Below are positions 43,622 to 52,094 of a stretch of DNA of 64,000 nucleotides, one piece after another. The notes under the pieces were generated by a model. The model saw nothing but the letters and a program-made list of their open reading frames with translations, did no database searches and had not been told where the DNA came from. Both the position numbers and the translations under genes were made by a program. The stretch covers positions 23,587,147 through 23,651,146 of the forward strand of contig OZ038457.1 of assembly GCA_964036195.1 (NCBI GenBank), read 5' to 3'. Source of the stretch: Sphaerolaimus hirsutus (Eukaryota > Nematoda > Chromadorea > Monhysterida > Sphaerolaimidae). Each line of letters opens with the position of its first letter. The first letter of the stretch is position 1.

Positions 43622-46600
43622 ATGCTGAAGATTCACGTAACTCCATTTGCAACTGCGCTGCTGCATTTGGCAGTTCACTTTCTAACCAACTGTCAACTGA
43701 CTTATTCTGTGGCAATTGATAATGGGATTATTGGATTGCCCGAGGTGATCTGCAGGGAGGACGGCATCCGGGTGCTGGTCAACACCAGAAGGCCTTTTGG
43801 TGGTCACATTTATGTCAAGGTAATTTTTTTACCGTATTTGCTTGAATAGTTCCCCCCTTGAAAAATTCCCCCCTCGAATAATCCCCCCTGTCAGACGAGT
43901 GAGGAAATAATAATTCCCCCCCCCCCTCGAATAATCCCCCCTTTTAAAGATTGGATGAATTTGTTATACCTAATTTTAACAAAAATGGCACGTTATTGTG
44001 TTTATGAAGCATATTTTGATAAATGAGTTGATGGAAACATGCTTGAATATTTTGACGAAATAATAATCCCCCCTTGAATAATTCCCCCCTCGAATAGTTC
44101 CCCCCTCGGAAATGTCTGACGAAATAATAATCCCCCAGGGGGATTTTTCAAGCAAATACGGTATGTTCCTTTTCTGCGGTAATTGCTGGACTTACTCAAC
44201 GCAAAAACACACTAGCACATATTCACAAAGTTTTTATTGTAAAGTAAGTCAAATAGAACTAGATGGCACAGTTTTTTCAAATTCATATTTATGTGATAGT
44301 TTGCGTTTGAAGGTTTGATGTTGATAGTCATGTGTTTATTCGCACTTGTTTCGATTCCAAGCCGAAACGAAGCTTCCTTTTTTTTTGGGGGGGGGGGGGG
44401 TCGTGCGGTTATGCCGACAAACTTTCACCTAAAATGTGCCATTTGTCGACGCATCGCAGGGTCACTTCGACGTGAACGGGTGCCACACGACTTTCGCGGA
44501 CGCGCGCCCGCACCCGCAAGAAATCGTGTTCGACGTGCGCTTCCACGACAGGTCAGTGTTTTTGCCTAGATTGATTTGAACTTGAGTTTCCAAGTGTTTT
44601 TCTAAATTGACTTTTCAAATTAACCTACCGTATTTCCTCGAAATACCCCCCCCCTCGAAATACCCCCCTCAAAATGGGCACTAAGTATTTGTGGCCCGGG
44701 AAATGCATAACAGATGTTCAAAACACTTACTGTGTTACGTTAGAACATCGTTTAAACAATCTGCATCCTTATATAAGGCTGTTAAAACTTATAAATGGTG
44801 GTTATTGTTGCATTTTTCACGTTTTTCTCTCAAAATTTCCACTCTGCAAAAATAAACCCCCTGGGGGTATTTCGAGGAAATACGGTATTTTTGTTTCCCA
44901 TTGTTAAGTGCACCGCTGCACCTCCACACTAGTGATGGAAAAGCGCCAGAAAAAAGCGCCAATGGCGCCAGCACCATGGCGCTCTTCCATCACTACTCCA
45001 GACAGCACGGGCCACGGATCCGCAGAATGCTTAATATAAAAATTAAAAATGTGTGGTTTTTCAAGAAGATTTCAGAATAGGTATATATTTTTTAATATTT
45101 ATAAACAATATCGATTTTATTTATAGGTACCTATCTATATTTTCCAGAGGGATCGTGGTGTTCATATTTATACCGGGTGGCCCACGTCAGGCGCACGGTT
45201 TCAATTGGCGCCCGTCACGTCAATGTTGAATGAAAACTGCTCAAATTTGGTATCGGGGTAGGTAAATGTACCCCATTTGTTGTGTTAAATGCACGGTTTC
45301 ATATCGCAAGATTTCCTGTCGGAACGTGAAGCAGTTCCATAATTACGTATTTGAACGTGTACCATTGTAGGTGGTCCTCCTGTGGAGTGACGTTGTTTTG
45401 CATATCGTGTGATAAATGTGAAAATTCTGTGATATGCATGTGTGCACTTGACATACTAAACAGGGTACATTTATCTACAACCATGCCAAATTTGGACTAT
45501 TTTTATGAAGAATTGGTGCTTTGGTAGACGACTGAATCTGTGTGCCACGTTCAAACACGTATTAAACTGTGCTTCACGTTCCGACATGAATTTTTGTGTT
45601 GTGGAACCGTGCTTTTAACACAACAAATGGGGTAAATTTATCTATCTCCATACCAAATTTGAGCAGTTTTCATCCAAAATTGGCGTGTTGGGAGCCAGTT
45701 GAAACCGTGCGGCTGACGTGGGCCACCCTATACTTTGAGAGATATTCCGAAATTACATGTATATTCCTTCAAAACTTCCCAAAACCACCCACTTCCCCCA
45801 CAACCCCAATCTACCCCCCCCCCCCCCAGATGTGACATCCGGCGCGAGCGAGCCCTAGAGCCGGGCGGCCTTGTCTACCGCACGTTGGTGGTGGTCCAGT
45901 TCCACCCGCTGTTCGTGACCAAGGTGGACGGGGCGTTCGCCATCAACTGCTTCTACCAGCAGCAGGACAAGTTCGTGTCGCAGCAGGTCGATGTTAGGTT
46001 GGTGGTTTTTTGGTCGCGATTTTGATGGGTTTGGTGCGGTTTGAACTTTTGAAGGACTTTGAAAGATGGGACCGCAGCGCACTGATATTTATCTGTGCTA
46101 ATACGAAAAAAGCTTAAAGGTACCGGCAAAATGGGGTACCGCACCGGCACCGACATCGGGTGGGTGGTCACCTCTTGGGCCACCCCCAAACTCTGTAAAA
46201 TGCGCTGAAAAATGTCTAATGTCAAAAGTGCCAAAAGTAATACAAATATGTCAAATGAACCTGTCAAATTTAATTAAATTTCTTCTGGACATTTGACATT
46301 TTTTATGACATTATACAGTGTTTGTGGTTTGGCACCAGAAAATCTGTAGAGCACCGGCACAGGTGCCCGTCGTTGCCCCAGTCACTTCTTCACCACTAAC
46401 CATACAGTCAGAGTCATCCACACTTAGTCACCCTTGATCTCAGCATGCTGCCCACGACGGACGTGCGCGAGTACCAGGAGATGCCCCTGTGCTCGTACCA
46501 CATCCTGCTGAACAGCCTGACCGGGGCGCCCGTGAGGTTCGCCCGCGTCGGCGACAAGTTGTACCACCGGTGGAGCTGCTCGCCGCCTACAAGTCACGGC

Positions 46601-47380
46601 ATTCTTGTGCACAGTTGTGTGGCTAGGGATACCGCTGGTTGGGGGGGGGGGGGAGGGGTGAGAGTGTTGTCTGAGACCACAGGGAGTGGTTTGTGGTTAG
46701 GGTCGCGAAAGCGTATTTACGCTTACCCAAAATACCTGGGTATTTGTATTTACGTTTACACTTTCCAAAAAGTTTTTTAAACAAGTCTGGTTTGTGGTTG
46801 CGGCTCAGCAAATTGGAGAGAAACGCATAAATTGATTTTAAAGAGGAAATAGGAAGAAATTTTTTTAATTCAATTATTATCTCAAATATACCCTAAAACT
46901 TCAATCACAAGCCCGCCTTGGATAACCCTCTATGAGGCGGGTAGGGATCGAAAAAATATTTTTTTAACGACCTTCTTTTTAAAAAACCCTTAATTTATGG
47001 GATTAATGGATTGACGGGATTATTGGAACCCAATTTCTACAAAAATGATTGTGACATGAACCTGACAAAAAGTAACTTCCCTGGAGCCTTTTCCACGATT
47101 GACATTACGCAAAATAAAACCACCCCCAAAAAAGTTTCACTTCACTCATAATTCAACCACTAAAAACCATCCAGGGCACGAATATCAGCTGATCAACTCT
47201 GACGGGTGCTCATTGGACCGTTTTGGACTGGACCACCCCACTTACAGCGGCGATTTGGCATCTGCCTGGGTGCTGGTGCACGGGTTTAAATTTCCCGATC
47301 GGATACAGATCAATTTCCGCTGCCAGGTGGCGCTGTGTGTCAAGGCTGATGGAGGGTGTAATGGGTTTTCTGTTGGTTAA
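43622..47380 (+). CDS. Cuticlin-like zona pellucida (ZP) domain protein, five exons found
   Basis: Exons are 43622-43819, 44460-44551, 45830-45997, 46444-46637 and 47175-47380, GT-AG with phases 0, 2, 2, 1, giving 285 codons. Residues 1-24 form a hydrophobic signal peptide. The ZP module follows: VAIDNGIIGLPEVICREDG, VLVNTRRPFGGHIYVKGHF, CHTTF, VVVQFHPLFVTKVDGAFAI, CFYQQQDKFVSQQVDV, MPLCSYHILLNS, GDKLYHRWSC, VHSCVARD, INSDGCSLDRFGL, INFRCQVALCVKADGGC. This order and the 'vdnG..G.PEv.C' opening are typical of nematode cuticlins, extracellular proteins that polymerise in the cuticle. The frame closes soon after the last conserved cysteines, with no furin site or transmembrane segment. Family members usually continue with both, so a further 3' exon may exist. 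Introns carry several MITEs. Confidence 0.85.
43830..44163. mobile_element. MITE family F (TACCGTATTTGCTTGAATA ends), ZP intron 1
   Basis: Left end TACCGTATTTGCTTGAATAG and right end TTTTTCAAGCAAATACGGTA. CCCCCC-rich words (CCCCCCTCGAATAA) lie at both sides. It begins only 10 bp after the exon 1 donor (GT at 43820). Confidence 0.83.
44626..44887. mobile_element. MITE family F (TACCGTATTTCCTCGAA ends), ZP intron 2
   Basis: Left end TACCGTATTTCCTCGAAATA and inverse right end TATTTCGAGGAAATACGGTA. C and G runs lie inside. It is an inverse-orientation relative of 17599-17863 (shared GGCCCGGGAAATGCATAAC). Confidence 0.85.
44930..44995. mobile_element. Minimal MITE family H, 66 bp, TSD
   Basis: TAGTGATGGAAAAGCGCCAG ... 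inverse GGCGCTCTTCCATCACTA. Flanks CTCCACAC (44922-44929) and CTCCAGAC (44996-45003) match in 7 of 8 bases. It is the shortest bounded element in the window and shows that the ends alone can be mobilised. Confidence 0.85.
45171..45730. mobile_element. Inverted-repeat element X (ZP intron 2)
   Basis: Left end TACCGGGTGGCCCACGTCAG then GCACGGTTTCAATTGG. The inverse right end is GAAACCGTGCGGCTGACGTG then GGCCACCCTA. Inverted similarity reaches at least 90 bp, including CAAATTTGGTATCGGG / CATACCAAATTTG. No coding content. Confidence 0.75.
46186..46330. repeat. Family Q unit (ZP intron 3)
   Basis: TCTGTAAAATGCGCTGAAAA, AATGTCAAAAGTGCC and inverse GGACATTTGACATTTTTTAT ... ATACAGTGTTTG. It is a short, worn inverted unit. 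Confidence 0.5.
46700..46792. repeat. Short family M relic (ZP intron 4)
   Basis: TAGGGTCGCGAAAGCGTATTTACG ... TTTACACTTTCC ... AACAAGTCTGG retains the two family M ends with almost no middle. Confidence 0.6.
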
Positions 47381-47439
47381 AATGTGGTTGAATTGTTACT
47401 GTGGTGATCGCTTTACCCTCTCTGCAAGTAAGCACCCTC

Positions 47440-47595
47440 AGCAACACAGTTTTTAAAATGTACGTACATTTACTCGTAAAATACGCGTACGTGAGTACGC
47501 GGTAAATACATTTACATATACTTTTGAAAAAAGTAATGTACTCACTTTTACGCGTACATTTTAAAAGTACACGCGTACAGAGAGAATGTATTTTT
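47440..47595. repeat. TACGCGTACGTGAGTACG word array (family M-like)
   Basis: Words GTACGTACATTTACTCG and TACGCGTACATTTTAAAAG in inverted arrangement over about 150 bp, downstream of the ZP gene. Ends are not resolved. Confidence 0.5.
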
Positions 47596-47767
47596 GTTGC
47601 TAAAATCACAATTTTCTGTTGCTAAAATAAGAAAATTTAGAAGAAATGATATCATTTTTCTAAAAAATATTATATGATCACTAAAAAACGACATCTATCA
47701 TGCCTTTCAGAGTAAAACTGTCACTCTCGCATGTAAAAAGTAGTAGCGTTTGAGCCTGTGCCTCTCC

Positions 47768-47935
47768 GAATGTAAACCCGCCCCGAATGTATACCCGCCC
47801 CGAATGGAAGCATACCCGCTCCGAAGGTAAGCCCGGCCCGAAGGTAACTGATGCTACCTTCGGGCCGGGCTTACCTTCGGAGCGGGTATACATTCGGAGC
47901 GGGTATTCATTCGGGCCGGGTTGGAGATAAGAGGA
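47768..47935. repeat. Palindrome of CCCGCTCCGAAGGTAAG words
   Basis: Left arm words CCCGCCCCGAATGTATAC and CCCGGCCCGAAGGTAAC mirror right arm words GCTACCTTCGGGCCGGG and GGAGCGGGTATACATTCG. It is similar in style to the CCGGCCGTAAAGTAAA unit at 3028. Confidence 0.7.
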
Positions 47936-47999
47936 GGGGGGGGCACGACTGGCGGCACGTGTGCATCCATCGGCGCGGTGCGGCAAACACAAAGGGCAA

Positions 48000-48359
48000 A
48001 TAACAATACAAAATGATACCCGAAATGGGTTGAAATTCAATTTCGGGTATCATGTTCAACTGCTAGTTTTCAACGTATTCGTGAAAACAACATGAAACTA
48101 GCAGTTGAAATTAAAACCTGAAATTGGAATTTTGTACAAAATTTCAATTTCGGGTTTCAATTTCAACTGCTAGTTTCATGTTGTTTTCACAAAAATGTTG
48201 AAAACTAGCAGAAATTGAATTTCAACTCATTTCGGGTATCATTTTCATCTGCTAGTTTTCATCATTTTTGTGAAAACAACATGGAACTAGCAGTTGAAAT
48301 TGAAACCCGAAATTGAAATTTTGTACCAGATTTCAATTTCGGGTTTCAATTTCAACTGC
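48000..48359. repeat. Alternating inverted ~100-bp units, cut by gap
   Basis: Units bounded by CAACTGCTAGTTT and AAACTAGCAGTTG alternate in orientation with GAAATTGAAATTTTGTAC spacers (about 48053, 48160, 48246, 48350). The array runs directly into the N gap, so its real length is unknown. Confidence 0.75.
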
Positions 48360-48559
48360 NNNNNNNNNNNNNNNNNNNNNNNNNNNNNNNNNNNNNNNNN
48401 NNNNNNNNNNNNNNNNNNNNNNNNNNNNNNNNNNNNNNNNNNNNNNNNNNNNNNNNNNNNNNNNNNNNNNNNNNNNNNNNNNNNNNNNNNNNNNNNNNNN
48501 NNNNNNNNNNNNNNNNNNNNNNNNNNNNNNNNNNNNNNNNNNNNNNNNNNNNNNNNNNN
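48360..48559. other. Assembly gap (200 N)
   Basis: Exactly 200 N. The left edge is inside the alternating palindrome array and the right edge is in a family J element. ORFs across it are not real. Confidence 0.99.
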
Positions 48560-48678
48560 AAATTTTGCCTCGGGATAGATAGATAGCTGAGCGGCCTCCG
48601 GGATAGATAGATAGCTGGCCGATTTGGGGGGGCAGCCCCCCCCCCCCAGCCCCCCCCCCCCCCCCCAGGAGACCCCTG
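48560..48678. mobile_element. Family J right end
   Basis: GGGATAGATAGATAGCTGAGC words, G and C runs and the right end CCAGGAGACCCCTGG. The left part is in the gap. Confidence 0.7.
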
Positions 48679-48689
48679 GAATATCCAGC

Positions 48690-48815
48690 ATTTTTAAATA
48701 TCGAATATCGAATATCGATATCGAGGGTCCATATCGTATCGATATCGAATATCAAGTTTCAGAAAAATATATCGAATATCGATATCGAAAAGTCATATCG
48801 TCCCAACCCTACCTG
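48690..48815. mobile_element. Family B right part
   Basis: ATCGAATATCGATATCGAGG words ending in GTCATATCGTCCCAACCCTA. This is the right terminus of a family B element whose left part was replaced by the family J fragment or lies in the gap. Confidence 0.7.
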
Positions 48816-49188
48816 TTGGTGATAGTAGCTGATATACTGGACGAACAGAACGACACAGTAAATGATGCCATATTTTGATGAATAAGATCATGTGAAGAAT
48901 TGTGCATTTAACCGTCATTCATTAATATTTTCACATGTAATTTTTCTTAGAATGCAGGCATAGATTGTCTCAACCCAGTGTCACTTGCCTTAAGCATTGC
49001 CGATTCACTTTCATTATTATACAAATAAATTTTTTTGTACTATGCACTAGGTATTTTGCATTTTTTTGCACGCAAGCGCGCAGTTTCACACCCACATTAC
49101 CATTGGTGGTTGTTTTCATTAGTTTTGGGGCATTTTTAGTGTGGAAGATTCCATTTGTTCATGCATTTGTGTATTAATAAGATATGAT

Positions 49189-49661
49189 TAGGGTTGGCCG
49201 ATGTTTTTTAAACGTTTTATTTAAAAAAAACGTTGTTTTTAAAAAAAACACGAGGTCCAAAATGTTTTTTTTAATAAAAAAACATAGGCCAAATTTTTTA
49301 GTACAAAGCACTAGGTATTTTGCAAAATTATTGCGCGCAAGCACGCAATTTCACACACAAATTGACATTGGTGGTTGTTTTCATGGGTTTTGTGGCATTT
49401 TTAGTATCAAAGCATCCATTTCTATGTGCTACCATGGGTTAATAAGCCTTCATATGTTGCTGTAGTATAATATTCAGGTAATGTGCTTCCATGTACCCCC
49501 AGTGTGTAACATCACTCCCAAAGTAACAACCTCCTTTTATAACCTTGTTTGATCACTATTCCATGCCAAACTTCACTTGAAGTCACGAACATTTGACTAT
49601 AAGGCGATATATGAACATGTCAAAAAAATGGGCATTTTTGGCACAAATCACCACTTATAAT
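49189..49661. mobile_element. MITE family D copy, truncated by the retrotransposon
   Basis: Left end TAGGGTTGGCCGATG, AACGTTTTATTT words, core variant GCGCGCAAGCACGC (49333-49346), and the conserved middle up to AATCACCACTTATAATG. At that point the homology with the other three copies stops and retrotransposon leader sequence begins. The remaining right part is expected beyond the window if the junction is an insertion. Another core copy (49068-49081) lies just outside, in a second degraded relative. Confidence 0.85.
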
Positions 49662-52094
49662 GTAATGCGAGAATCGACGGCGGGCCACCAGAGTGCCAGA
49701 CCTACGTCTCTGGGACGGTGACCCAGCGTCAATTAACGCTTACCAAACCCTAATTATGGCGCTTTAGTCGCCGGGGACGCCATATTGACCCCTTTTTGGG
49801 CCAAGTGACGTCATTACGACGTCGCCCCATACGAAACTTAACTTATAGGGAACTTACGGCGCAATGGACGCCAACTATGGTAATTGGCGCCAGATCACCA
49901 AAGTGCCAGACCTACGCCTCTGGGACGGTGATTAAGCGCGAATTACCATAGAACGGTAGATCGATGGCGCTATGCCGCCGGCCTTAAGTAGCAAAATGGC
50001 CTAATTAGCCGCTTCTAGTCGTGAAAAGCCCGGGTGACGTCATTTGGCACCTCCGGGAACGAAACCTAACTTTTGCGATAGTTACGGCGCTTTCACTAAA
50101 AAGAAAAGCAGCGCCGAGTTAAAACTGTGTCTCCTGAGTGTGACGGTCGAACGAGCGCCGACGAACGACTTTGACGGCCGTGACAGCGCCGCGCCGCCGC
50201 CATTCGACACCCGCCGACCGCCGGAACCCGGGAGAGGGGGATTTTGGGTGTTTTTGGGAGTTTTGTAAAGTGTCGGATCGGCCACTTTTGGCCGAGTGCC
50301 AACTTTCTGAAAACGGCACCTGGTGTATTTTCAAAGGGGGTTAAGCCCTGTCGCCGTATTTTGGCGACAGTTACCGCTCAAAACTTATAAATTCACCCCT
50401 ACCCAGTCCCCTTGGCCGTCAACGACAGCGATCGCCCGAGCGTCCGCGGAGCGACAGAGTTTCGGCCGTTCAGAGAGCTCTTGGTGGGAGTGGCCACCGG
50501 AAGGGAGGGCCCCGATAGCTCCAGAAGCCTACGTCCTTCGGAGTAGAGACGGGTCAACCCTTCTGGAGGGATATGTGCCGTAGGTTAAAATTAGTAAAGG
50601 AAATTGGAAGAATGCCAAAAAGGCAGTTTTTGTGTGTAGTTTGGCACATATCCCGTAGCCATTGCTGCCACAGGGAGGAGTTTTGTGATGTTGTAGGCTG
50701 TAGGAGTAGGTTTAGGTTGTAGGTGTGCGATAGGCGCCGCGGTTTGTGATTTATTGCGTATGTATGTGTATTTATTTGCACTTATTTACCCACCTAACCC
50801 CCTTAGTTGTGATAATTGCATGTATTTTGTAATTGTGTTTTACGTTCGCATTTATCTCTGTGTTTCGCACGTGCTTCTATGTTTTGCACCTATTTCTGTG
50901 TTTTGCACTTTTGCATTTTGTGTTTAGCTTCACGTTGGCCGATTGGTACGCTGGTTTTGGACGAGCTCACGTTTGAGCAAATTACGGTTGTTTTTGTAAT
51001 TTTGGTCCTTTTTGCACTTGCTTGCAGTTTTCGAGTAGCTGTGGATGTACCCGGCTTGTTTTAATTGTATTAGGTTTAACTTGGAGAGTTTCGCTCAGTT
51101 TAGGTACCTTTAAACTGTTAGTTTGTGCGTTTACATTCGGTAGGTTACTGTAGGTGGTTATTTCTTAGTTTGGCACAGTTCCAAGTTTGGTTTCATTAGC
51201 TGGCTGAGTGCCAGAAGAAAGGTGTTCCTGAATGTCAAGTCACCATCCCCTTGTTCCATTAAAAAGTAACCCTTGTGGTACTTGGCTTGGTTCAGCTGAA
51301 GTCACTTATTTTCGGTACACTTTCGAATGCACTTTCGTGATTGGTTGGCTCCGCCCAGCTGCAAACCAGTTTTGGGCACTTCAAACCTATAAAAGAGAGC
51401 CCCAATCTTGTGATTGTCATCAGTCTATCCAACCCAATTTCTAATTACTAAGTCAGTGATTTACCAGCTGAAATGAGCCTACCCTTGGTTATTCATTCTC
51501 TGCTAACTCTGGCATAGGCCTTCTCTTCCCTCTGCACGGTGACATTTAGGTTCACAGGGGCAGGAGTGGCCACACGGAGCTGCCGGTATAGCTAAGATAG
51601 GGTGTTGTATGGGGAGAACCCACCATCTGTGATGCTTACTGTACGTCTGGACCTCTGTGGACTTGTTTTAGGCGTAGTATAAGCTGAAGTAGGCTGTACA
51701 CCTATTGACTCGCTCTAGGCTTTCGTAAGGGCCCAAACAGTTGTGCTACGTCGTCGTAGATTACTTTTGATAGTGGTGCTGTGCCAAGCTAGGACTTAAG
51801 TACCTGGACTTGTGTGGTCTCTTACCAGTGTACCGTACTGCTATCCTCACCTGTCTGGTTTAGCTTTCATGACCCTGAGTGTTATTTAGTCATTTTTATG
51901 TTAATGTTTTGATTTGGAAAGTGGAAAGGTAAATTGGAAATATTTAAATACTTTGGAAACTTTAATTGCAACGTTATTCGAGAAACTTAATTAGTGTAAT
52001 TCAAGCTTACTCTGGTGCAACTAATTCTCTACTTAATCTATTGGCTCATTCCAGCTAGTGGATCTAATTACTTCTAATTCTAATTTGTGAAATC
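49662..52094 (+). promoter_or_regulatory. Retrotransposon 5' leader / probable 5' LTR region
   Basis: This 2.4-kb stretch starts at the break in the family D element (TGTAATGCGAGAATCG...) and runs to the gag-pol start. It has no long ORF. It contains a diverged direct duplication (about 49680-49870 and 49890-50090), each half with a TGACGTCA site (49806-49813, 50035-50042), and a TATA box TATAAAAGA at 51388. It also has three copies of the CCTACGTC motif that recurs in the coding region. This looks like U3 plus R/U5 and leader. However, no matching second LTR is found in the window, and no primer-binding site could be assigned with confidence. Confidence 0.6.
51388..51396 (+). promoter_or_regulatory. 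TATA box of the retrotransposon promoter
   Basis: TATAAAAGA in the context ACCTATAAAAGAGAGCC, followed about 30 bp later by TCATCAGTC, a plausible initiator. It is the best core-promoter candidate upstream of the gag-pol frame. Confidence 0.6.
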
